32,284 nucleotides of DNA from a bacterium (GTDB lineage Bacteria; Cyanobacteriota; Vampirovibrionia; Gastranaerophilales; Gastranaerophilaceae), in the NCBI GenBank assembly GCA_017541465.1, contig JAFXYZ010000043.1, positions 1 to 32,284 of the forward strand. The letters are read 5' to 3'. The notes below the pieces were generated by a model. The model did not search any database and was not told the DNA's origin. It saw only the letters and a list, made by a program, of their open reading frames with translations. The stretch's first letter is position 1, and each line of letters begins with the position of its first letter. Positions 16,721 to 24,282 of this stretch are shown here, in pieces. The translations under genes and the position numbers were made by a program.

Positions 16721-16814
16721 TACAATGTTACAGTAAGCAGTAGCTAAACGTTGTCGGGTTAAGTAAACCCGACCTGCTTTGAAAATTAATGATTTTTGTT
16801 ACTGTAACATTGTA
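16721..16814. repeat. 94-bp inverted-repeat element with 16-bp perfect ends
   Basis: TACAATGTTACAGTAA (16721-16736) is exactly complementary to TTACTGTAACATTGTA (16799-16814). Between them lies a second hairpin, GTCGGGTT/AACCCGAC (16753-16773), flanked by CTGC, which belongs to the GTAG-type hairpin family. The size and ends look like a miniature mobile element or a long cruciform between two operons. Confidence 0.7.
16753..16777 (-). repeat. REP-like hairpin, GCAG + GTCGGGTT/AACCCGAC stem
   Basis: On the minus strand GCAG is followed by GTCGGGTT, a five-base loop and AACCCGAC, all eight pairs intact. It is a variant copy of the GTAG hairpin family with a changed but still paired stem, nested inside the 94-bp inverted-repeat element. 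Confidence 0.6.
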
Positions 16815-16832
16815 ATTATTACTATTTTTTAT

Positions 16833-16861
16833 TAGACAATCCTTTTTTCTTGTGCTACTAT
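16833..16861 (+). promoter_or_regulatory. Sigma-70-type promoter of the secreted helical protein
   Basis: TAGACA (16833-16838), a 17-base spacer, TACTAT (16856-16861). This matches five and four of six consensus positions. Transcription would start near 16868, leaving a leader of about 44 bases that contains AAAGGA before ATG 16912. Confidence 0.55.
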
Positions 16862-16911
16862 TTTGCTATCAAAAATCGGTCAGATAGTTAGTCTTTAGAA
16901 AGGATAATAAA

Positions 16912-17376
16912 ATGAAGAAGATTATTTTATCAACACTTTGTTTGGCGATTATGACAACTCTGAGTGCAAACGCAGGTGTGCTCGACAAGATGCAAAATGC
17001 CGTAGATAAAGCAAGTGACGCGGTTATCAGCGCTGATAAAACCGTAACAAGCGCTAAGAACGCAAAAAATAACGCAAAAACATCCGCTCAGACAACAGCA
17101 AAAAATGTGAAAACAACCGCTCAGAATACGAAAGATGCAACTATTGCAAGCTTAGAAAAACAAAAAGCTGAAGCACTCGCCAAAATCGAAAAGAAAATGG
17201 ACGCAGTAAAGACTGATATGAAAAACCTCCAGTCATCAGATGCAACAGTCAGCTCAAAAGCTAATTCTCTGAAAAATCTCAATACAAAATTATCAAATCT
17301 GAGAAAAGAGTATAAAGAAACAAAAGCAAGCTACGACAAGAAAATCAAGGCTGCTAAAAAATCATCAAAGAAATAG
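16912..17376 (+). CDS. Secreted Lys/Ala-rich coiled-coil protein, unknown
   Basis: 154 residues with a clear signal peptide (MKKIILSTLCLAIMTTLSANA, cleavage likely after ANA). The mature part is almost wholly helical, rich in Ala, Lys, Thr and Ser, with short repeats such as TSAKNAKNNAKTSAQTTAKNVKTTAQNTKDA, followed by a coiled coil (LEKQKAEALAKIEKKMDAVKTDMKNL ... LNTKLSNLRKEYKETKASYDKKIKAAKK) and a very basic end. The layout suggests a periplasmic or surface helical rod, perhaps binding acidic polymers; no family is recognised. It has its own promoter and a strong terminator shared with the convergent queA, so it is transcribed alone and possibly at high level. Confidence 0.78.
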   Translation: MKKIILSTLCLAIMTTLSANAGVLDKMQNAVDKASDAVISADKTVTSAKNAKNNAKTSAQTTAKNVKTTAQNTKDATIASLEKQKAEALAKIEKKMDAVKTDMKNLQSSDATVSSKANSLKNLNTKLSNLRKEYKETKASYDKKIKAAKKSSKK

Positions 17377-17397
17377 TTTTTTGATTTCAATATATTT

Positions 17398-17429
17398 AAA
17401 AGAGAGGTTTTCAAAGCCTCTCTTTTTTT
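17398..17429. terminator. Bidirectional terminator between the helical-protein gene and queA
   Basis: AGAGAGG and CCTCTCT form the stem, extended by T-G and T-A pairs towards a small loop, followed by seven T on the plus strand. An A-rich flank on the other side lets it also serve the minus-strand queA operon, whose last stop codon is at 17438. Confidence 0.85.
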
Positions 17430-17437
17430 GCTGAAAT

Positions 17438-18481
17438 TTATTTTATCAGCATACAGTCGCCGTAGCTGTAAAATCTGTATTTTTCTTTTATTGCTTCTTC
17501 ATAAGCGCTCAGAATAAACTCTCTTGAGGTGAAGGCGCTTACAAGCATAAGAAGGGTTGATTTCGGAAGATGGAAGTTTGTGATTAATTTATCCACGATT
17601 TTGAACTCGTAAGAAGGGTATATAAAAAGTTCTGAGGTTGATTTGACGGGCTTTATTTCCCCGAACTTCGCCATTGTCGTTTCAAGAGTTCTCACTGTCG
17701 TTGTTCCGACAGCAACAATGTTTTTCCCCTCTTTTTTCGCTTTGTTTATTGCGTTTGCAGATTCTTCAGAAATTTCAAATAATTCTGAGTCCATTTTATG
17801 TTCAAGTATATTCTCGCATTTGACGGGTTTAAAAGTGCCTAAGCCTACATTTAAAGTTACAAAACAGTGATTAACACCTTTTTGTTCGAGTTCTTTTAAG
17901 ATTTTCTGAGTAAAATGTAAACCCGCAGTAGGCGCGGCAACCGCCCCGGGTTTTTCTGCGTAAACCGTCTGATACCGCTCAAAATCAAGCGCTTTATACT
18001 GCTCTGAGGTCAGTTGTCTTTCTATATAAGGCGGAAGCGGAATATTTCCGACTTTATCCAAAATTTCATATAGATTTCCCTCATAGTGAAGTTTGACGAA
18101 CCATTTATCATCGTCTTTTTTGAGAATTTCAACCTCTAAATCATCGCTGATAGTGAGCTTCATCCCCTCTTTAACTCTTTTGGACGGCTTAATCAGAGTG
18201 AGCCAGATATGGGGCTCTGTTTCTTTGACAAGAAAAATCTCGATTAGTGCCCCTGTATCTTTTTTCGCATAAAGCCTTGCAGGAATGACTTTTGTGTTGT
18301 TTAGAACAAGAAAATCATCCTCCGTCAGATAATCAACTATGTCTTTAAAATGTTTGTGCTCAATTTCATGAGTTGAACGGTCAAGCACCATCATTCTTGA
18401 CATTTCTCTTTTCTGCGAAGGTGTTTGTGCAATCAGCTCATGGGGAAGAGTATAATCAAAATCACTGAGAAGCATTGTCAT
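17438..18481 (-). CDS. queA: S-adenosylmethionine:tRNA ribosyltransferase-isomerase
   Basis: 347 residues, the normal QueA length. The enzyme moves and rearranges the ribosyl part of SAM onto 7-aminomethyl-7-deazaguanine at the wobble base of tRNA, giving epoxyqueuosine in the queuosine pathway. Signatures are the N-terminal LSDFDYTLPHELIAQTP, the DFLVLNNTKVIPARLYA block, YQTVYAEKPGAVAAPTAGLHFT (the most conserved stretch), VTLNVGLGTFKPV and the end TNFHLPKSTLLMLVSAF. Its ATG overlaps the yidC stop by one base (TAATG), so it is the last gene of the glycosyltransferase-yidC-queA operon. No other queuosine gene is visible in this window. Confidence 0.97.
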   Translation of the reverse strand: MTMLLSDFDYTLPHELIAQTPSQKREMSRMMVLDRSTHEIEHKHFKDIVDYLTEDDFLVLNNTKVIPARLYAKKDTGALIEIFLVKETEPHIWLTLIKPSKRVKEGMKLTISDDLEVEILKKDDDKWFVKLHYEGNLYEILDKVGNIPLPPYIERQLTSEQYKALDFERYQTVYAEKPGAVAAPTAGLHFTQKILKELEQKGVNHCFVTLNVGLGTFKPVKCENILEHKMDSELFEISEESANAINKAKKEGKNIVAVGTTTVRTLETTMAKFGEIKPVKSTSELFIYPSYEFKIVDKLITNFHLPKSTLLMLVSAFTSREFILSAYEEAIKEKYRFYSYGDCMLIK

Positions 18482-19590
18482 TACAGTCTTTTGTCTTCAA
18501 GTTCTTTTGTATCTTCTTTGACTTTTGCGGGCTGTGCATTTGATAAATCAGCCTTATTCGTTATTCCATGGGCTTTATCCTCTAATTCCATTTTTTTGTT
18601 TATGACAACAGTCTGAATAATCTGGAAGATGTTGCTGACAACGAGGTATAAAAGGACACCTGCCGGAATCGGGAACATAATGAACATAACAGTAACCATA
18701 ATCGGCATCATGTTGCCCATCATCTTCTGCATCTGCTCCTGGTTTGGATCCATTTTGATGTTTTTGTTCGTTGCCATCATTACTTTTTGGGTTAAAATCA
18801 TCGTTAAGCCAAAGAGAATGATTAAAAGAAGTACGTCTTTATTGAATTGTGCCGTAACCTGTGCAGTCGGAACCGTTGCGGAGAGTATATCTCCGTTCCT
18901 TTCAAACTTAATGTTCTCGACCTCTCTTGTGTTTCTGTCCTGAATATCAACGGTTAAGGCGGTAACTTTTTCAAGCTGGCTGAACTTTAAATCGAGCGCA
19001 TCAAGGCTGATTTTTAAATCCATGGGTTCACCGGGGGTTATGTCGCCCTGAACCTTTATCGGGTTTTTCTCTTTTATTTTAACGTTATCGAGGACTTCAT
19101 CGCTGTAATATACCTTCAGATTTTTAAAGATAACGAACTGGTCGTTCTTGCCTGCGGTAAAAGTGCCGTCATAAGAGCGCCCTGCGACACCTCTCAGTGT
19201 TGTATCCAGCCTTTTGATAAACAGGAAATGTGAATCGCCCGCAACCTGTATGAACTGGGGGCTGATGAGCGCGTTATATAAGAAAATGAAGATGGGGAGC
19301 TGAATTAAAAGGGGCAGACATCCTGCCATAGGATTGAATTTGTTCTCTTTATAGAACTCCATCATTTTCTGCTGCATAACCTGAGGGTTATTTTTGTATC
19401 TTTCCTGAATAGCCTTCATCTTGGGCTGAAGTGCCTGCATCTTCTTCATAGAGCGCTGTTGCGATTCACTAAGAGGCCACATAAAGGCTCTTACAATAAC
19501 GGTCAGAATTATGATAGCCATTCCGAAACCGCCTGATATATTCGCTAAAAATTGTAAAAAGTTCACTGTACTAACTGTTATTAAGTCCAC
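18481..19590 (-). CDS. yidC: Membrane protein insertase YidC/Oxa1 family, with insert between TM2 and TM3
   Basis: 369 residues, GTG start with GAGGAA seven bases upstream. It inserts membrane proteins alone or with SecYEG. TM1 (GGFGMAIIILTVIVRAFMWPL, with the conserved groove Arg34) is followed by the cytoplasmic helical hairpin (SMKKMQALQPKMKAIQERYKNNP...MMEFYKENKFNP). TM2 is GCLPLLIQLPIFIFLYNAL, and the last segments are VLLLIILFGLTMILTQ, MPIMVTVMFIMFPIPAGVLLYLVVSNIFQIIQ. There is no Gram-negative-type large P1 domain at the N terminus; instead about 125 residues of beta-rich sequence (about 125-250) lie between TM2 and TM3, on the outer face. It sits between a glycosyltransferase and queA rather than the common rnpA-yidC cluster. 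Confidence 0.95.
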   Translation of the reverse strand: MDLITVSTVNFLQFLANISGGFGMAIIILTVIVRAFMWPLSESQQRSMKKMQALQPKMKAIQERYKNNPQVMQQKMMEFYKENKFNPMAGCLPLLIQLPIFIFLYNALISPQFIQVAGDSHFLFIKRLDTTLRGVAGRSYDGTFTAGKNDQFVIFKNLKVYYSDEVLDNVKIKEKNPIKVQGDITPGEPMDLKISLDALDLKFSQLEKVTALTVDIQDRNTREVENIKFERNGDILSATVPTAQVTAQFNKDVLLLIILFGLTMILTQKVMMATNKNIKMDPNQEQMQKMMGNMMPIMVTVMFIMFPIPAGVLLYLVVSNIFQIIQTVVINKKMELEDKAHGITNKADLSNAQPAKVKEDTKELEDKRL

Positions 19591-19605
19591 GATAGCTTCC
19601 TCTCT

Positions 19606-20934
19606 TTATTGACTTGTTAATGTTTCTTTTCCCTCTACTATTGTTGTTTTTGCCGTTCCGTGTGTCGTTTTGCCCCAGTCCATAGTTTTCTTGCAGAAGA
19701 TTATTTTAAATACTATAAAGAAAACTACGGGAAACCAGAGGAAAACCATATATAAACATGTCGTAACCGACTGAACCAGATTTTCAAAAGGCTTCAGCCC
19801 GTCATATTTCCTTAAACTGTACATCAGTGCAAAGCTGAAGAAAATACAGAACATTATTGATATTGCGATGGATGAAAGTATCCAGTTATCAACCCCTTTG
19901 ACGAAGCGGAAGAACTGGAAACAAATCTCTGAGGTCATCCAAAACGGCATGAGAAATTCCGTTATGTAGGCGGTCATATCAAGGCTGACACGAAGCGACA
20001 TATCTTTTGAAGTTAAAACCTCTTCAAAGTGTTCAAGATACCTCCTTATCGAGCCTTCAACCCATCTTCTTCTCTGTTTGAGAAGAGGGATATAGTGTAA
20101 AATGGCCTCTTCGTAAACGCAGACCTCAGGGCAGAAACGAACGTCCCAGCCTTTTATTTGAAGTCTTGTTGACATATCGAGGTCGTCTGTAATTGTGTAA
20201 TTATTCCACCCTCCGATGTCGTTGAGGGCAATTCTCTTGATTATTTCGCCGTTTCCTCTTAATTCAACCGCACCCCGAACCGCGTCTCTGCCGACCTGAA
20301 AGTGAGTGTCGAGAGTAAGTTCGTTGCTCTGGCAACGGGTTAAAAGGTTGTCGTTTTTGTTGCTTATTACTTTTCTTGCCTGAACTGCTCCGACATCTTC
20401 ATCTTCAAGCGCGGGAACGAGTTTTGTTAAGAAATCGGGGTTTACTCTTGCATCTGCATCAAGCACGAGAATGGCTTCGCCGTGTGCGTATTTTAAAGCA
20501 TCGTTTAATACAGCTGATTTTCCGGGGAAATCTCCGTCTTTTCTTGAAAAAGTAATCAGGTTAGGGTAGGTTTTTGTTAATTCCTGGAGTACTCCTGCAG
20601 TATTGTCGGTGCTTCTGTCGTCTATAACAATTATTTCATACTGTGGGTAGTCCAGTTTTGCAACATTTTCAATGGTCTGAGAGATAACGTCCTCTTCGTT
20701 GTGGGCAGGTATCATAATCGATACAAAAGGCTTGTAGTTTTCATTTACAACCTTAGGGTGTTTTTTTAATTGTCTGGTTCTATGCTTAAACGCAATTTGC
20801 ATGTAAATACAGTAAAGAATGGTAAACCCGATGATAGTAAAGGTTGCCCAGTTTTTGTCCATGTAGTTTTGGAAAATGAACAAAAATACCCAAAGCGTAA
20901 ATATGATAAGTAATAGAACAATTCTTTCTTTCAT
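19606..20934 (-). CDS. Membrane-bound processive family 2 glycosyltransferase
   Basis: 442 residues. Two N-terminal membrane segments precede a GT2 catalytic domain with the full set of motifs: SIMIPAHNEED, VIDDRSTDN, LVLDADARVNPDF (DxD), ITDDLDMS and the QRRRW motif (Q..RW) that marks processive enzymes such as PgaC, hyaluronan and cellulose synthases. Two or three more membrane helices follow, then a hydrophilic tail. By family it polymerises or transfers a sugar from a nucleotide donor at the membrane, possibly a poly-N-acetylglucosamine-like or lipid-linked glycan; the sugar is not readable from sequence. The first gene of an operon with yidC (15-base gap) and queA. Confidence 0.88.
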   Translation of the reverse strand: MKERIVLLLIIFTLWVFLFIFQNYMDKNWATFTIIGFTILYCIYMQIAFKHRTRQLKKHPKVVNENYKPFVSIMIPAHNEEDVISQTIENVAKLDYPQYEIIVIDDRSTDNTAGVLQELTKTYPNLITFSRKDGDFPGKSAVLNDALKYAHGEAILVLDADARVNPDFLTKLVPALEDEDVGAVQARKVISNKNDNLLTRCQSNELTLDTHFQVGRDAVRGAVELRGNGEIIKRIALNDIGGWNNYTITDDLDMSTRLQIKGWDVRFCPEVCVYEEAILHYIPLLKQRRRWVEGSIRRYLEHFEEVLTSKDMSLRVSLDMTAYITEFLMPFWMTSEICFQFFRFVKGVDNWILSSIAISIMFCIFFSFALMYSLRKYDGLKPFENLVQSVTTCLYMVFLWFPVVFFIVFKIIFCKKTMDWGKTTHGTAKTTIVEGKETLTSQ

Positions 20935-21013
20935 TCGGCGATTACTCTTATCTCCCTAACATATATTATTTTATCAAAAATATATATTTTGTGGAAATAT
21001 TGTTACACTTTGG

Positions 21014-21910
21014 TTAAATATCTTTTCTGTAACCGATTTTAAAATATTCAAGATACTCTTTAAATTCATCCTGCGCAGATTTTGCGGTGTCTGTTAAATA
21101 ACCTCTTTCTCTTTTCCATTCATTGAGCCCTCTGTAATAGAATAATTTTATATCATCGTATATTATAAAGGGCACTATATTATTTTTAAGGCATTCTTTA
21201 AACATTATTAACCGCCCTACTCTGCCGTTCCCGTCCTGGAAGGGATGAATTTGTTCAAAATGATAATGAAAATCGAGAATTTCGGTTAAATTTTTTGTTT
21301 TTCTCTCGTTGTAACTCTTTAATAATTTTTTCATTTCTTCTGAAACATTTTCGGGTTTTGTTGTTTCATTGTTTCCGACAATATTGGGGTATTTTTTATA
21401 GTCGCCGACCGCAAATCTTTCACTGTTTTTTGTACCTGTTTTTAAAATATGGTGTAATTTTTTTATAAAACTCTCAGAGAGCTCAGAATTGGCTTTATCG
21501 ATAATTAAGTCTATACATCTGAAATGATTAACGGTTTCTATTATGTCATCAACATCAACCGTATTTTCTTCAAGTCCGATTGAATGCGTTTCATAGATGT
21601 ATCTTGTCTGGTCGTGTGTTAATTTTGAACCCTCTATGTGATTTGAATTGTAGGTTAAATCTATTTGTATTTTATGATAGATGCCCCCTTTTATTTTGTT
21701 GTTTCTCTCGCTCTTTAAAATATCCAAAAGAGTTTTGGGTTTATCAGTATGTTTATTTTTTCTTTCGGGCTTTTTTGCATTTTCTGGGATATTCCAGGTT
21801 TTTCCCTTTAAAAAAGCATTGGGAATTTTGCCGTCAGCACAATAATTTCTGACAGACCTTTCCGAGATATTCCATAATTTTGCAATTTCACTTACCGAGA
21901 GATATTTCAT
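21014..21910 (-). CDS. Fic-domain protein with N-terminal excisionase/MerR-like helix-turn-helix
   Basis: 298 residues from ATG 21910. Residues 1-45 form a winged helix-turn-helix of excisionase type (YLSVSEIAKLWNISERSVRNYCADGKIPNAFLKGKTWNIP). The autoinhibitory motif S89-x3-E93-G94 (SNHIEG) lies N-terminal to the Fic core, the class II arrangement, and the active-site loop is H222-PFQDGNGR-VGR, complete with the catalytic His. Fic enzymes usually transfer AMP to a hydroxyl side chain of a target protein; the target is unknown. An in-frame ATG at 21937 exists, but a near-consensus promoter places the transcript start at about ATG 21910, giving a leaderless message. Its own DNA-binding domain suggests autoregulation. 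It borders the repeat-rich island. Confidence 0.9.
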   Translation of the reverse strand: MKYLSVSEIAKLWNISERSVRNYCADGKIPNAFLKGKTWNIPENAKKPERKNKHTDKPKTLLDILKSERNNKIKGGIYHKIQIDLTYNSNHIEGSKLTHDQTRYIYETHSIGLEENTVDVDDIIETVNHFRCIDLIIDKANSELSESFIKKLHHILKTGTKNSERFAVGDYKKYPNIVGNNETTKPENVSEEMKKLLKSYNERKTKNLTEILDFHYHFEQIHPFQDGNGRVGRLIMFKECLKNNIVPFIIYDDIKLFYYRGLNEWKRERGYLTDTAKSAQDEFKEYLEYFKIGYRKDI

Positions 21911-21916
21911 ATAAAT

Positions 21917-21945
21917 ATTATAACATTTTATCGGCAAAAAATCAA
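21917..21945 (-). promoter_or_regulatory. fic promoter, near-consensus, leaderless
   Basis: On the minus strand: TTGATT (-35, plus positions 21940-21945), a 17-base spacer, TATAAT (-10, 21917-21922, perfect), then six bases to ATG 21910. The spacer is largely filled by one arm of the TTTTGCCGATAAAA inverted repeat. Confidence 0.75.
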
Positions 21946-21985
21946 TTTTGATTTTGTAATTTAAAACAGAATTTTGCCGATAAAA
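21926..21985. promoter_or_regulatory. Paired operator candidate: 14-bp inverted repeat at the fic promoter
   Basis: TTTTATCGGCAAAA (21926-21939) and its exact complement TTTTGCCGATAAAA (21972-21985), separated by 32 bases. One arm lies between -35 and -10 of fic; the other lies upstream of the -35. A dimeric regulator, perhaps the Fic protein's own helix-turn-helix domain, could bind both. Confidence 0.65.
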
Positions 21986-21993
21986 AATAGTTG

Positions 21994-22183
21994 GTAGGTT
22001 GGGTTTTAACCCAACATCATTGAATTTTAATTGAAATTATTGGATTTCGTACAATAAAAATAAAAATTAATATTGAAAAATTTATTGCGCAACCTAACCC
22101 TGCACTTGTAAATTCTGTCTGAAATTATTAAAATAATAATTATCGCAATATTATGAATGTCGTAGGGTTAAAACCCAACCTAC
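21994..22183. repeat. Inverted pair of GTAG hairpins (BIME/MITE-like unit), upstream boundary of island
   Basis: Copy on plus: GTAG 21994-21997, hairpin GTTGGGTTTTAACCCAAC 21998-22015. Copy on minus: hairpin 22162-22179 (one stem mismatch, GTAGGGTT against AACCCAAC) and CTAC 22180-22183. The two head towards each other and enclose about 146 bases with no gene, forming a 190-bp unit with inverted ends. It fills most of the 297-base gap between fic and the next gene. Confidence 0.75.
22084..22183. repeat. 100-bp direct repeat, upstream copy
   Basis: Matches 26590-26689 at 98 of 100 positions in the same orientation; the differences are at 22089 (G against A) and 22164 (A against T). It ends exactly at the CTAC of a hairpin repeat. 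Read in frame it begins IAQPNPALVNSV-stop, the same end as the truncated calcium-binding protein. Confidence 0.9.
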
Positions 22184-22234
22184 ACTTAACTATATATTTT
22201 AATTCTAAGCAGTATACAAGATAGGGATTAAAGA

Positions 22235-22657
22235 ATGAGTGATGAAGCAAGAAATAAAAATCATGATATTATCAATAATTTAAAAATAAATGATAATTGG
22301 AAAGAACGATTTCAAATTATTGATAAATGGTATGACGATGGTGTTGGTATCAAAATAACTGATAGATTGAAAAACATTCCATATAAAGAAAGACGTAATA
22401 TTAATGTGTCAATTTATATTAAAAATGGTGGACTTGGTACTTTCATAGCATCATACATATTTGGTCCTTTTTATTATTTGTTTAAAGGTTTATGGTTAAA
22501 AGCAATAGTTTATACTTTAATGATAATTTGTTTCTTTGGAGTTATAGGAATTTTTATGCAATCATTACAAATCGTTGTTTGGGTAGGTGGAGCACTTTTT
22601 GCAATGTTGACCCCATTTGATTATTTCCGTTTGAAAATATTAGGAAGACAATGGTAG
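22235..22657 (+). CDS. Small membrane protein, DUF2628-like
   Basis: 140 residues. A charged soluble N-terminal half of about 65 residues (MSDEARNKNHDIINNLK...ERRNINVSIYIKNGG) is followed by a membrane part beginning FIASYIFGPFYYLFKGLWLKAIVYTLMIICFFGVIG and then LQIVVWVGGALFAMLTPFDYFRL. The GPFYYLFKGLWLKA turn between helices is the pattern of DUF2628 proteins, whose function is not known. AGGG lies nine or so bases upstream of the ATG. The leader and first codons are duplicated, in decayed form, at 23839-23881. It is low in GC even for this window and lies inside the repeat-bounded island, so a horizontal origin is likely but not proven. Confidence 0.7.
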   Translation: MSDEARNKNHDIINNLKINDNWKERFQIIDKWYDDGVGIKITDRLKNIPYKERRNINVSIYIKNGGLGTFIASYIFGPFYYLFKGLWLKAIVYTLMIICFFGVIGIFMQSLQIVVWVGGALFAMLTPFDYFRLKILGRQW

Positions 22658-22670
22658 GAGGTATTCAATT

Positions 22671-23663
22671 TTGAAATATATTCTTTTAATATTATTAGGA
22701 ATACCTGCAATACTACTTGTTGTTTTTATTTTTATTGGTATTCCTTTTTATTTACTCAACTTGATATTAGAAAAAGTATTTCCAAATAAAAATAATACTA
22801 AATTAAAAAATATTATATTGTGTTGTGTATTTCTTTTAATTATGACTCCTTGGTTGCGAGATTGTATGCAAGCAACAGTAGAATCTCCACGTTTGGCTTT
22901 TAGAATTGCCAATTATCAATATACGCACAGAATATTATGTGTAATTGATTTTGTACGTTTGGGAAATATCAAAATTGCTGATTCTCTTAGACATAATGTA
23001 TTCAATCAGTATATGAAGATAAAGAATAGTTTTAAGGATAATGAATATGAGGCAATTGGGTTGTTTAGTCATATAAATGATGAATATATAAATATTCAAA
23101 ATAAATGCAATATTGATGCAAAATATAAACAGTTATATTTAGATGAATTAAAAAGAAATTTGGATTCATATATTATCAGAAATAGCAACTTAGATATGGA
23201 TAGGTTAGATTGGCGTTATTTTGCGTACAATATACCTTTTATCAAAGATTATTATATTCCAAACAGAATTAATTTCTATCCTCGTTTGGCATTAAGCTAT
23301 CTGTATCAAGCTGACATCCAAAATAGTAAAGAAACAATATATGAATTGTCAAATATATTGTTAAATTTTGATATTGTTCTAAATCAAGAAAAAGAAAATA
23401 ATACAAGGGATTATAGAACAAAACAAACAGAATATAATTATATTATACAAAAAAAATTGTTGAGACATCTTCGTGATTATACATATCCTGTTTTTATAAA
23501 CCAATATCCACAAGCAATAATAAAAATGGCAAAAGATTTGGAAGATGAAAACCTATGTTCAATGACAATAATCTTTGATTACTATTTTGAATCTTTAAAA
23601 TACGGTTATAATGAGAATCCTGAAATAATGCATATTATAAAAGATCAGTGTAATTATGATTAA
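22671..23663 (+). CDS. Unknown membrane-anchored protein
   Basis: 330 residues, TTG start with a strong TAGGAGG nine bases upstream; it begins 13 bases after the DUF2628-like gene, so they form one unit. Two N-terminal membrane segments (YILLILLGIPAILLVVFIFIGIPFYLL and LKNIILCCVFLLIMTPWL) are followed by a helical soluble domain of about 260 residues, rich in Tyr, Asn, Lys and Ile. Stretches such as FYPRLALSYLYQADIQNSKETIYELSNILL look like paired helices of a TPR-like fold, but no repeat is regular enough to claim. I do not recognise a family. It is very low in GC and has no defence or toxin motif I can see. Confidence 0.6.
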   Translation: MKYILLILLGIPAILLVVFIFIGIPFYLLNLILEKVFPNKNNTKLKNIILCCVFLLIMTPWLRDCMQATVESPRLAFRIANYQYTHRILCVIDFVRLGNIKIADSLRHNVFNQYMKIKNSFKDNEYEAIGLFSHINDEYINIQNKCNIDAKYKQLYLDELKRNLDSYIIRNSNLDMDRLDWRYFAYNIPFIKDYYIPNRINFYPRLALSYLYQADIQNSKETIYELSNILLNFDIVLNQEKENNTRDYRTKQTEYNYIIQKKLLRHLRDYTYPVFINQYPQAIIKMAKDLEDENLCSMTIIFDYYFESLKYGYNENPEIMHIIKDQCNYD

Positions 23664-23682
23664 TCAAATAGAAAAGGAGCTG

Positions 23683-23818
23683 GTAGGTTGGGTTTTAACC
23701 CAACAATCAAGGGTTTCGGGTGCACAAAACATTTAAAACACGTTGCATAATTAAATATTGGGATTTTAAAATATGATAATTAAATACATTAATTTCGTTG
23801 GGTTAAAACCCAACCTAC
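23683..23818. repeat. Second inverted pair of GTAG hairpins (136-bp unit)
   Basis: Plus copy: GTAG 23683-23686 and hairpin 23687-23704. Minus copy: hairpin 23797-23814 and CTAC 23815-23818. Both stems are perfect. The enclosed 92 bases differ from those of the 21994-22183 unit, so only the ends are conserved. Confidence 0.75.
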
Positions 23819-23868
23819 CACTGATATATTTAAAACACTAAGTAGTATACAGAATAGGGATTAATCAA

Positions 23869-23979
23869 ATGGGTGATGAAGAAAAAGATATAAATCAAGA
23901 TAAAAATAAAGGAAGAAAGAATGTTGGGTTAAAACCCAACCTACCACTGATAAAATCCGTTTTTAATTTTTCTAATTGA
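23869..23979 (+). pseudogene. Relic gene start interrupted by a hairpin repeat
   Basis: The leader TAAGTAGTATAC..ATAGGGATTAA and first codons (MGDEEKDINQDKN) resemble the leader and start of the 22235 gene (TAAGCAGTATAC..ATAGGGATTAA, MSDEARNKN). After 18 codons the frame runs through a GTAG hairpin repeat (NVGLKPNLP) and stops at 23979. It is best read as a duplicated gene of the same family cut by repeat insertion. Confidence 0.55.
23923..23944 (-). repeat. Solo GTAG hairpin repeat
   Basis: Hairpin GTTGGGTTAAAACCCAAC (23923-23940) followed by CTAC (23941-23944). It is a perfect minus-strand copy, without a partner, inserted in a relic gene. Confidence 0.8.
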
Positions 23980-24243
23980 TTATCCATATTTTTTATACTC
24001 CTATGATTATTTTATCAATAGCAACAATACCATTTAACAATATAACTATTGTTAAATAGCGAAGATATTATTATTCAATTATTATTAAAAAATCCATTAT
24101 TATAATATCAATTTTGGGGAATTATGTAAATAATAAATACAATAATTGTTTAAATGTTTACAAGTTTTATAAAAAAATATATAATTAATCTGTAAATTAG
24201 GTTTTGGGGTATATTTGGGTAATTTTGAAAAACATACATTAAC

Positions 24244-24282
24244 ACAAGAGACATGCAAAGTTTAACTTTGCATGTCTCTTGT
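24244..24282. repeat. 39-nt perfect palindrome
   Basis: ACAAGAGACATGCAAAGTT, a single central T, then its exact complement. It would form a very stable hairpin; the T content downstream (TCGTTTTGG) is too weak for a clear terminator. It lies 38 bases before the 24321 start codon. Confidence 0.75.

Noticed and set aside
21994-23944. Repeated TTGGGTTTTAACCCAA units as a CRISPR array
   Set aside because: Copies occur in both orientations at irregular distances, with no uniform spacers and no cas genes; they fit paired REP-like hairpins.
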